Assembly: GCA_018820925.1 (NCBI GenBank)
Contig: JAHJNJ010000006.1
Span: 1-57,482, forward strand
Source: Gammaproteobacteria bacterium
Lineage (GTDB): Bacteria; Pseudomonadota; Gammaproteobacteria; Burkholderiales; Gallionellaceae
Direction: 5' to 3'
DNA length: 57,482 bases
Part shown: positions 49,999 through 57,341 of the stretch, one piece after another
Layout of the letters: each line of letters opens with the position of its first letter
How positions within the stretch are numbered: position 1 is the stretch's first letter
Notes under the pieces: model-generated
What the model was told of the DNA's origin: nothing
What the model saw: the letters and a program-made list of their open reading frames with translations, nothing else
The model's database searches: none
Position numbers and translations under genes: made by a program

Positions 49999-50454
49999 AT
50001 GAAAAAGAATGTCCTGACCTATTTGCCCGAGCAGAACCGTGCAGCCGATGTACCCGAGAAATTGCTCAGCATCGCCGTGGTAACGGAAATGCAGAACAGC
50101 CTGCCGGTGAGCGTGACGCTGGACGAACTCAGCTACAACGTGGCCGGCTACCTCAGCCTGGTGCCGGGCATCGTTCCCGGCGTGAACCTTGGCGACAAAG
50201 TGCTCGTCAGCGCGGTACAGGATGGCGTGCTGATCCACGGCGTGGTGATGCCCGTCGATGCCCCGGCACGGGCGAGCTTCGGCTTTGTGGAAAACAAGCT
50301 GGTCATTGAAGCACAAGGCGCAGTGGTGCTTAAAAGCGGCAGCGCCACCATAGAGTTGACGGAAGCGGGCGCAATCCGCGTCGACGGCAAAGACGTGCGC
50401 ACCGTAGCCAAAAAAACGCTGACCTTGCTTGGCGCCCACGTGAACCTGAACTGA
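49999..50454 (+). CDS. T6SS spike-associated DUF6484-like protein
   Basis: This 151-residue protein starts at 49999 with AAGGAGC upstream. The middle (GDKVLVSAVQDGVLIHGVVM, about residues 66-85) resembles the DUF6484 domain found beside VgrG, PAAR and DUF2169 genes. The end (IELTEAGAIRVDGKDVRTVA) resembles a short VgrG-type beta-helix. It may cap or extend the spike. It is the first gene of the cassette 49999-54083 and lies 14 bases before the HEAT-repeat gene. Family assignment is moderate. Confidence 0.55.
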   Translation: MKKNVLTYLPEQNRAADVPEKLLSIAVVTEMQNSLPVSVTLDELSYNVAGYLSLVPGIVPGVNLGDKVLVSAVQDGVLIHGVVMPVDAPARASFGFVENKLVIEAQGAVVLKSGSATIELTEAGAIRVDGKDVRTVAKKTLTLLGAHVNLN

Positions 50455-50468
50455 TACAACAGACTCGC

Positions 50469-51821
50469 ATGAACGAAACATATACAGCCGCGCACACAGA
50501 GAGCGCAACCGACCTTTACGAGCTTCGGCGCAACTGGCTGGATGAGACTGATATTCACGCCGGCGCTTATGAGGGTGTCGAGGAGCGACTGTGTGCCAGC
50601 ATCTATCACTGTGCTTGCGCACTGCGCATGGATGAGCCCGATAACGAATCCTCGCCAGCGGAAAACAAAAAAGAACCGGCCAAGGAACCCGACTGCTTCG
50701 TCTTCCTCGCCAGCCACATCAACTCTCCCCAACCGGCAACCAGTGCAGCGGGATACGATCTGGCCTACCAATGGCTGGGTAAGGACGCAGGCCAGTCCGC
50801 AGCCGCCGAAGCAGCACTCAGCCTGTACCCGCCAACAGACAACACCAGACTGCTCAAACTCTACAACGAGCAGGAACCCTTGCGCCCGACATTGTTCCGC
50901 ATTTTCCGCAAACAAATGCAGACGCTTCCCGCCGCGATGGTGAATACCGCCGCTACCGCAGAAATCTCGCCGACAGCGCTCAAGATTGAAGCACTCCGTT
51001 ATGCGGCGGCAAATGCCGACTTTGGCCTGGACATCTTTCGCACCCACTATTTGCCGTTGCTTTCTGGCAAAGCCCAATTCGATGCGGGCATTGTCGAAGC
51101 GGCCATCTGGGGCGGCATGGTGCGCAACGACCCCGATGCAACCCGCGCCATCAGCAAAGCCATATCCAACACAACATCGGCAACAGATCGCGCAAAACTC
51201 CTGCGCCTGGCCGCACTCACCGGCGCAGCCGAATATCTCCCACTGCTATTGAATGCCGCAGAAAGCGATCCCGCCAGCGGCTACCCGCTGCTTGTCCTCT
51301 ACGGCCAGAAGAGCATCATGCCCGATCTGCTCAAAGCCCTGGAAAACCCCCGCAGCATGGAAGCGGCAGCCAACGCATACACCCAACTCACTGACCAGAT
51401 ACTCCCCCGCATCCCGCGCCTGACGGTAGTGGGCGAAGAAGATGCGGATGACGTTGAAGAAGACGCACCACATATTCCCGATGTCAAATCCGCCCGCGCC
51501 TGGTGGGACAAGCATCAAGCCAATTGGAAAGCAGAAGAACGTTGGTTGTTCGGCAAACCGTACAGTCCAACGCACCTCACTGCGATGTGCAAGAAATATG
51601 CAGGCAGCTTCGGGCAAGACCTGTTGGCACTGCTGGCCTTGATACAAAAGGCCCCGCTAAATATCCCGGCAGAAACATGGCATGCGCGCAAACTGCAATG
51701 CCTGGTTGCACAACCCGCAACCAAACCCGCAGCCAAACCCGCAGCCAAACCCGCAGCCAAACCCGCAGCCAAACCCGCAGCCAAACCCGCAGCCCAGCCA
51801 CTGAAAGCCCGCCATGCATGA
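50469..51821 (+). CDS. T6SS-associated HEAT-repeat protein (TIGR02270-like)
   Basis: The 450-residue mostly helical protein has repeated helix pairs at about residues 150-300 (LKIEALRYAAANADFGLDIF; AKLLRLAALTGAAEYLPLLL) typical of HEAT/ARM scaffolds, and resembles the TIGR02270 proteins of T6SS clusters. It probably acts as an adaptor with the DUF2169 and ketoacyl-synthase-like proteins in loading the PAAR tip. The C-terminus is an (AAKP)n low-complexity tail encoded by a 12-base tandem repeat. It overlaps the next gene by 8 bases. Confidence 0.7.
   Translation: MNETYTAAHTESATDLYELRRNWLDETDIHAGAYEGVEERLCASIYHCACALRMDEPDNESSPAENKKEPAKEPDCFVFLASHINSPQPATSAAGYDLAYQWLGKDAGQSAAAEAALSLYPPTDNTRLLKLYNEQEPLRPTLFRIFRKQMQTLPAAMVNTAATAEISPTALKIEALRYAAANADFGLDIFRTHYLPLLSGKAQFDAGIVEAAIWGGMVRNDPDATRAISKAISNTTSATDRAKLLRLAALTGAAEYLPLLLNAAESDPASGYPLLVLYGQKSIMPDLLKALENPRSMEAAANAYTQLTDQILPRIPRLTVVGEEDADDVEEDAPHIPDVKSARAWWDKHQANWKAEERWLFGKPYSPTHLTAMCKKYAGSFGQDLLALLALIQKAPLNIPAETWHARKLQCLVAQPATKPAAKPAAKPAAKPAAKPAAKPAAQPLKARHA
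51714..51797 (+). repeat. 12-base coding minisatellite (CCCGCAGCCAAA)n
   Basis: Six complete units, the first being CCCGCAACCAAA, plus a partial seventh lie at the 3' end of the HEAT-repeat gene. They encode a Pro-Ala-Ala-Lys tail in frame. Copy-number change by slippage would keep the frame and alter only tail length. Confidence 0.9.
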
Positions 51822-52884
51822 CCTGAACAACGAAAGCCCCTGGCAAGCCACACTCGCCCCCGGCTACAGCCACAGGCGCGAGCAACTGGCCATGGTTATT
51901 ATCAAAGCGGGCTACGCCATCGATGTCGAAACCGGCGCACTCACCCCGCTCAAAAAGAAACCCGCCATCGAAGCCGCCGACCAGCACGAAGGCGACCCGC
52001 TCAAATCCGCATTGAAAGCAGCAGGGGAGAGCAGCCCGCCCAAAGTCGGCGGCGAGTTCTACATCCTCGGCGCCACACTCGCCCTGCCCAACGTGGACAC
52101 CACCGCCGCCGAAGCCAGCGTGACGCTCACCTATGGCAACGGCCGCCAGTTCGACAAAACCATCCGCGCCATCGGCAAGCGCCAATGGCAGGGCACCTGG
52201 ATGCTGCCCAGCGCCGGCAAACCCGAGCCGCTCACTGCCATCTCCCTCGGCTATGAAAACGCCTACGGCGGCAGCGACGAAGAAGCCGGCCCCAAAGAAA
52301 AGCAACCCACCTACCTCGCCAACTATGCCGGCAAAGGCTACCTCGCAGACGCCAAGCGCTGCAGCGGAGCAGAACTCCCGCAACTTGAAATCGCCCCCTT
52401 CATCAACAGCCCGTCAGACCGCCCGCAACCCGCAGGCTTCGGCCCCGTGCCCGTCTTCTGGCAACCGAGAAGAGCAGAGCAGGGCACACCCGACCTGGAA
52501 GCCGCCAAGCGCGGCGGCTGCCCCTATGGCCCGGACGCACAAGCCACCATGCACAACAGCGCACCGCTGGACCAGCGCTTCCCCAATCCTTGGCAAGGCG
52601 GAGAAATCCTCACGCTCACCAACATCCTGGCGGGCCTGCAGTACGGCAAAACATGCCGCATCACCCTGCCGCGCAACACCCCGCAACTCACCCTGATTGA
52701 AAATGGCATGAGCAAACCGCTCAGCAGCGTGTGCGACACCTTCTGGATCGATGCACAAAAGAATCGGCTGTTCATGATCTACCGTGCCGCATACCCCATG
52801 CGTCTGGCGAAACCGACACGGGGCTGGATCGTGGTAAGTGATGCGCAAGCAACAACCAGCGCAGCGCAGAGAGAGGCCGCATGA
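51814..52884 (+). CDS. DUF2169 T6SS adaptor protein
   Basis: This 356-residue protein of the DUF2169 family is usually encoded next to PAAR or VgrG and acts as an adaptor for effector loading. Recognisable segments are REQLAMVIIKAGYAID (about residues 24-39), the conserved aromatic stretch SLGYENAYGGSDEEAG (about 145-160), and FGPVPVFWQPR near 210. Codons are strongly C-ending. It overlaps the HEAT gene by 8 bases and the next gene by ATGA, indicating coupled synthesis. Confidence 0.8.
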   Translation: MHDLNNESPWQATLAPGYSHRREQLAMVIIKAGYAIDVETGALTPLKKKPAIEAADQHEGDPLKSALKAAGESSPPKVGGEFYILGATLALPNVDTTAAEASVTLTYGNGRQFDKTIRAIGKRQWQGTWMLPSAGKPEPLTAISLGYENAYGGSDEEAGPKEKQPTYLANYAGKGYLADAKRCSGAELPQLEIAPFINSPSDRPQPAGFGPVPVFWQPRRAEQGTPDLEAAKRGGCPYGPDAQATMHNSAPLDQRFPNPWQGGEILTLTNILAGLQYGKTCRITLPRNTPQLTLIENGMSKPLSSVCDTFWIDAQKNRLFMIYRAAYPMRLAKPTRGWIVVSDAQATTSAAQREAA

Positions 52885-54083
52885 TGGGTTTCTTCGGCAA
52901 AAAAGCCGCCCCAGCAGCTACTCAAGTCAAAGCAGCTTCCAAGCTTGCACCCATCGCCATCACCGGCGTAGGGCTGGCTTGCCATGCGGGAGATCAACCT
53001 TACGAACTCATCAGCTCGATACTCGGGCAGATCAGCGGCACGGTGTTAAGCGACGAATACAAATTCATGTCGGATGACGGAACCTATCTTGTGCCCAGAA
53101 TGGCGCCGGTGGTAATGTTTGGTAACATGCCCTCAATTGTGCGAATGTACTCATCGGCTGCAACTGCACTTAATAATGTCACCACAAAACTATCGATCAA
53201 TGTAAGCACCATCTTGGTTGTGTTAATAGTTGATCCAGATCTATTGATGCACAATAGTGCAATTGATTCATCGCACCTGCAGAGATACCTGATAGACGAA
53301 ATTCCCCATCTGGAGACTGCCACCTTCCGCATCCTATCCAATAACACAGGCTCAAGCACCAGTGCACTGCGCACTGCGATCGCCGAACTGAACGAGGGGA
53401 AGTGGCAAGCTGTTATCTTCGGCGGCTCCGATTCAATGATATCGATAGACGCATGCATCAAACTAGATGAAGAAGAGCACCTCAACGCCATAGGAAAAAC
53501 AGAAGGCTTAGTGCCCGGCGAAGGTGCCGCCTTCGTTGTGCTGCAAAGCGCAGAGACAGCCAAAACAAACGCCAGTCCCGCACTGGCCTATCTGCAGGGC
53601 CTTGGCATTGCCGCAGAGCCCAATGCCAGAGACGCCGACCTGACAGCCACCGAAGGCCTGTCCACCGCCATCAATCTGGCAATAGCGCAAGCAGGTATCG
53701 CCGCAACCGACATACAAGGCATCGTGCATGGCCTTGGAGCAGAAACCGTACAGGCAATCGAATGGTATCAAGCCAGCAAAAAGATCTGGCCGAGACGGAT
53801 CGACGAACAACAACGCATGGCTGTGCAACTGGGCGAGATCGACCAAGCCGACACACCCGACGACCCCATCCCCAAAATCATCCTCCCCTACATGACCATG
53901 GGCGAAGTCGGCGCCGCCGCCATGCCCATGCACCTCGCCACCGCACTGGCCTGGATGGAATACGACAAACACCAGGCGCGCTGGGGCTTCCCGGTACGCA
54001 AGCATTTATTGATTTGTGACACCCCGGATGTGCCGGAGCGTGGCGCACTAATTATCAGCACCACACAGGATGCAGCAAATTAA
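52881..54083 (+). CDS. Ketoacyl-synthase-like T6SS accessory protein lacking the catalytic Cys
   Basis: This 400-residue thiolase-fold protein resembles beta-ketoacyl-ACP synthases (LAPIAITGVGLACHAGD at the start; EGLVPGEGAAFVVLQSAE near 208-225). The active-site segment reads NNTGSSTSAL (154-163), with Gly157 where the nucleophilic Cys should be. The first His region is retained (IVHGLGAET, His283), but the last motif reads TMGEVG, with Glu342 replacing His and no Lys four residues before the Gly. It is therefore probably a non-catalytic adaptor. The middle of the gene (about 53080-53530) is clearly more A/T-rich than its flanks. Confidence 0.78.
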   Translation: MMGFFGKKAAPAATQVKAASKLAPIAITGVGLACHAGDQPYELISSILGQISGTVLSDEYKFMSDDGTYLVPRMAPVVMFGNMPSIVRMYSSAATALNNVTTKLSINVSTILVVLIVDPDLLMHNSAIDSSHLQRYLIDEIPHLETATFRILSNNTGSSTSALRTAIAELNEGKWQAVIFGGSDSMISIDACIKLDEEEHLNAIGKTEGLVPGEGAAFVVLQSAETAKTNASPALAYLQGLGIAAEPNARDADLTATEGLSTAINLAIAQAGIAATDIQGIVHGLGAETVQAIEWYQASKKIWPRRIDEQQRMAVQLGEIDQADTPDDPIPKIILPYMTMGEVGAAAMPMHLATALAWMEYDKHQARWGFPVRKHLLICDTPDVPERGALIISTTQDAAN

Positions 54084-54142
54084 CAAAGACGCGGAATATT
54101 TCCGCCTGTGAGATTTATTTCATTTCGTTCGTGAAATTTATC

Positions 54143-54175
54143 CCGTTCGTGGTGAGCTTGTCGAACCATGAACGG
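54143..54175. repeat. Dispersed palindromic repeat (GTGGTGAGCTTGTCGAAC type)
   Basis: A 33-base unit begins CCGTTCGTGG and ends CATGAACGG, with pairing ends. It is the same family as the copies at 7650-7678 and 17091-17115. It lies 24 bases before the PAAR-like gene. Confidence 0.65.
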
Positions 54176-54198
54176 AACAAGAAACAAGGAGAAACACC

Positions 54199-54843
54199 AT
54201 GGGCAACATCAACATCAACGGCAAAACCGCCGTGCATGCCAAATCGGATGGACAACTCATCACACAGGACACCTGCCTGACACCGTCTCACTGTGTGCCA
54301 ATTACCTATACAAATCAGGCCGAATCCAAAATGGCGGACATGACCGCCTCCTCGGTCAAAATCCAGGACAGCCCCGCCTGCCACCAACAATCCAACTTCA
54401 AGATATCCAAAGGCGACGGCCCCGGATGCTGCGGCGGCACCAGCTCTGGCACCACCCAGCAAATGGCCGAATTCATCATCGGCTCGCAAGACGTGACGAT
54501 CGAAGGCAAACCCGCCGTGCGCAACGGCGACAAGATGGTATCCAACTTGAAGAACACCCCGCCGCAGCCGCTGCAGCAACCGCCTGCGGGGGAAGCGAAG
54601 GCGGGTAAGGTCGCACCGATTGAGCAGGAGTACAGCCAGCAATTCAAATGCACATCGGAATCGGGTGAGCCTGTTGTAAAGGCCCGCTATGAAATCCACA
54701 CAGAAGACGGCCAGATCATCAAAGGCTACACCAACGCCCAAGGCATGACGCAACGTATCTTTACTGAAACTGCGCAGACACTGGATGTCCGCTTCGGCGG
54801 TCAGACCTGGACACTCGAAGCCGATGACGAACCCTGCTGCTAA
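54199..54843 (+). CDS. PAAR-like (DUF4150) spike-tip protein with C-terminal beta-sandwich module
   Basis: The protein is 214 residues. Residues about 1-115 form a PAAR-like DUF4150 domain (QDTCLTPSHCVPITYTNQA; HQQSNFKISKGDGPGCCGGT; FIIGSQDVTIEGKPAVRNGD) that would sharpen the VgrG tip. After a Pro/Gln-rich linker (about 116-138), residues about 140-205 form a small module (VVKARYEIHTEDGQIIKGYT, NAQGMT) related to the VgrG1 C-terminus and the N-terminus of the next protein. It lies 24 bases upstream of the peptidase effector, which it probably carries. Confidence 0.8.
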   Translation: MGNININGKTAVHAKSDGQLITQDTCLTPSHCVPITYTNQAESKMADMTASSVKIQDSPACHQQSNFKISKGDGPGCCGGTSSGTTQQMAEFIIGSQDVTIEGKPAVRNGDKMVSNLKNTPPQPLQQPPAGEAKAGKVAPIEQEYSQQFKCTSESGEPVVKARYEIHTEDGQIIKGYTNAQGMTQRIFTETAQTLDVRFGGQTWTLEADDEPCC

Positions 54844-54867
54844 TAGCACACAGAAGAGGATGTGAAC

Positions 54868-56271
54868 ATGAATCAAAACAACTCAGGCCACCACCTGCAA
54901 ATTGCGTTTAAAGACAAACATGGTGCAGCAGTTGCCAATGCCAAATATGAATTGCACAAAAGCAATGGCGAGAAGGTTACTGGTGTAACGGACAGCAACG
55001 GCAAAAGCGAACTCTTAGAGAGCGACCAGCTAGACACCATAGCAGTATGGATCAGCCATAAGGTTGACGAACTTGTGCTGGCAGGCAAAATCGCCATGCG
55101 AAACTTCACCCAGAAACCGGAAGTGGTTGCGCGCAGCGTGGACGAGCCAAAAAACAGCAGGGAAAAAACGGAAGAACACAGCAAGAAACCAACGAAGAAG
55201 GTGGAGCTGAGAAAATACAGCGTGCTGTTTAAAGTCCCCGGCTACGGTTGTACTGGCAGCGTAAGCTACCGCATGGTGCAAGACGGCAAAGTGCTGCTCG
55301 AAGGCAAAACCAAAGGGCCCACGGCGCGGGCGCATACCGACAGCGAAAGCGAAGTAACGCTCTATATCGCCGGGGATAAGCGGTATAAGACGGGCGAGCA
55401 ATACAAGGCGGAAGTGAATGATGGTGACGTAACCATCCCCGCATGGGTAACGGCCAAGCCGAACACCGACCATCGGCATGTGGAAAATGAAGGCTCCTTC
55501 GACAAGCACGATTGGGTCGATGTCTCTAAAATTTACAATCAAGACCATCCGGATGTCACCCCGGAAAGCAAAGGCATCTATGCAGGCGATTGGACTCCAC
55601 CACCCAAGCCAAAAGAGAAGCATCGCCGCTATGAAGTGCAGGTTGGCGAAAGAAAAGTCGTACTGAACTGGATAGATGGCTCGTGTGATGACGGGCTGAA
55701 AACCAATGGGGTAAAGACTTTCACATCAAAAAATGATGATGGCTGGTACATGACCGTCGAAGAAGTCATCAACCGAACCCACCCAAAAGTGTTCAAGGTA
55801 TTGTTTGAAGTCATCAAGGAACTCAATCTCACAAAGGTTGACATATCCAGCTCATGGCGCCCCGGCATAGGCAGTTCGGCACACCGCGAGGGGAGGGCGC
55901 TCGACATCACCCATGTGGACACGGCAACGCAACATGCGGATGCCAGGGACAATCTGCCGGGGACCACCACTGCGGACACCCATGACACCCCAACCACCAC
56001 AGAGCCTGCGCTGATAGAAAAACTGCGACTGGCCTTATACAACCACACCAAAGTGGAACAACTTTTCGACCCTTGGAACGGTATGTTCGATCGGAACACA
56101 GGCAACGAGGTCAGCTACGCATCGCAACGGCCCGTGCCAACATCGGCCGGTTTGCTGGAGTCGGATGCGGCCTTCAAGAAGCGCAAAGCAGACATAGAGC
56201 GCGCAAATTCGCATGCCAAGACATTTGCCGCCCATCGCAATCACCTGCATTTCCACGTCAAGCTGGATTAA
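54868..56271 (+). CDS. Putative T6SS peptidoglycan peptidase effector (M15-type)
   Basis: The start at 54868 is an ATG with GAGGA 7 bases upstream (a GTG at 54862 is the alternative), giving 467 residues. Residues about 8-65 form a module like those on VgrG1 and PAAR (NAKYELHKSNGEKVTGVTDS). A second beta domain lies at about 110-200. The C-terminal domain carries SSAHREGRALDI (His339, Asp346), matching the SxHxxGxAxD zinc motif of M15 D,D-/L,D-peptidases, and NHLHFHV near the end (His461, His463). It is predicted to cleave stem peptides in the target periplasm. No signal peptide is present. The immunity gene follows 4 bases later. Confidence 0.75.
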   Translation: MNQNNSGHHLQIAFKDKHGAAVANAKYELHKSNGEKVTGVTDSNGKSELLESDQLDTIAVWISHKVDELVLAGKIAMRNFTQKPEVVARSVDEPKNSREKTEEHSKKPTKKVELRKYSVLFKVPGYGCTGSVSYRMVQDGKVLLEGKTKGPTARAHTDSESEVTLYIAGDKRYKTGEQYKAEVNDGDVTIPAWVTAKPNTDHRHVENEGSFDKHDWVDVSKIYNQDHPDVTPESKGIYAGDWTPPPKPKEKHRRYEVQVGERKVVLNWIDGSCDDGLKTNGVKTFTSKNDDGWYMTVEEVINRTHPKVFKVLFEVIKELNLTKVDISSSWRPGIGSSAHREGRALDITHVDTATQHADARDNLPGTTTADTHDTPTTTEPALIEKLRLALYNHTKVEQLFDPWNGMFDRNTGNEVSYASQRPVPTSAGLLESDAAFKKRKADIERANSHAKTFAAHRNHLHFHVKLD

Positions 56272-56275
56272 TTCT

Positions 56276-57127
56276 ATGAAAATAGTCATACATACATTTG
56301 CGCTATCCCTATTGCTGTTTGGATTTCAAGCCCACGCTGCCAAGATTGAACTGGAGTTCAACGGGCAAAAACAAATTGTCGAATTCAATCCGAACGATGA
56401 AACAGATATGGAGCGTGCCGTAAATCTCTGGCGCAAATCGGATAACCGAAAATATTTTATTTACTCTGAAACAGGCATATTTCAGGTTTATGATGCGCCG
56501 CGAGACGACGCCAAAAAAAAGGAAGTCGGGAGTTGGTATCAAGAAGTGAATTCACGATACCAGCAAAGCCCGAGAATCGCTCAACTCACTTGGGACAAGA
56601 GCAAATGGTTTCCAAGATCACCATCATTGAGTACCGGTTGGATCAAACTCGACGACCCCAACCTGATTTACCCCGATCAACTAAAACCTGTGAAGGAATG
56701 GCCGATACGCTACATGGCTTACTATAAAGGTATAGATACTGCAGCAGCAGAGGAAGGCATCAAACCGAAATACGATGAGTACCAAAGAGAGCAGTTCGAT
56801 CATGAAGGATATTTGTTGGATAACCGGACGATGAAGCGAAAGAAGACCGCTGATGGAAATTTTCTTCGCATGTTTCAATTTCGCCAATTTGTAAAATCTG
56901 TGGCGGTGTCGCCGACCGCACTAGATGTGCGGCTAGACAATGATGGCGCACCTATAAAGTTCAACCTCAAACAATTTCTCGCCATGCCAAAAGTTGAATA
57001 CGACAAGGAAGGGCAAGGCATTTATGTTTGGGCCAGCTTTGATGACCCGGTAAAGCCGGTGTATGACAAAGAGCACTACAACGCCTGCGTCATAGATTGC
57101 GAGAATAGAAAGCGTTGGGAGCCTTAA
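56276..57127 (+). CDS. Putative periplasmic immunity protein to the M15-type effector
   Basis: This 283-residue protein has a clear signal peptide (MKIVIHTFALSLLLFGFQAH, cleavage after AHA at about residue 22). I do not recognise the family. The mature part is charged and aromatic-rich with no catalytic motif; two Cys sit near the end (CVIDC). The start at 56276 is set by the signal peptide and lies 4 bases after the effector stop. Position, export signal and lack of enzyme motifs support an immunity role, since the predicted effector acts in the periplasm. Confidence 0.6.
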   Translation: MKIVIHTFALSLLLFGFQAHAAKIELEFNGQKQIVEFNPNDETDMERAVNLWRKSDNRKYFIYSETGIFQVYDAPRDDAKKKEVGSWYQEVNSRYQQSPRIAQLTWDKSKWFPRSPSLSTGWIKLDDPNLIYPDQLKPVKEWPIRYMAYYKGIDTAAAEEGIKPKYDEYQREQFDHEGYLLDNRTMKRKKTADGNFLRMFQFRQFVKSVAVSPTALDVRLDNDGAPIKFNLKQFLAMPKVEYDKEGQGIYVWASFDDPVKPVYDKEHYNACVIDCENRKRWEP

Positions 57128-57320
57128 ACGGCCTGTTCAAACGAGGCAAGACAGAGGAGAGCAGTTTTGCGGTCAGCCACGCATCGCAACGGCCCGTGCC
57201 AACATCGGCCAGTCTTATCGAGACTGTGCGGATTTCAAGGAACACAAAGTGAGCATAGTGCACGCAAACTCTTTACTCCAATTTTTGAGAAACATCGCAA
57301 TCACAAGGTATTAGTGCAAT
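57127..57320 (+). pseudogene. Frameshifted remnant of a second M15-type effector C-terminus
   Basis: Beginning at the immunity stop codon, the sequence matches the effector 3' end around 56090-56250. A 30-base stretch (57180-57210) is almost identical, encoding SHASQRPVPTSA versus SYASQRPVPTSA. Downstream, similarity continues in shifted frames (DCADFKEHKVSIVHANS for DAAFKKRKADIERANS, then FEKHRNHK for FAAHRNHL). At least two frameshifts and stops make it non-functional. It ends about 20 bases before the IS boundary, so the IS may have removed further copies. Confidence 0.8.
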
Positions 57321-57341
57321 CTAGGCAGGCGCGTAATGGTG

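Noticed and set aside
51714-51797. Possible CRISPR-like repeat array
   Set aside because: The repeats are 12 bases, directly abutting without spacers, and encode an in-frame protein tail.
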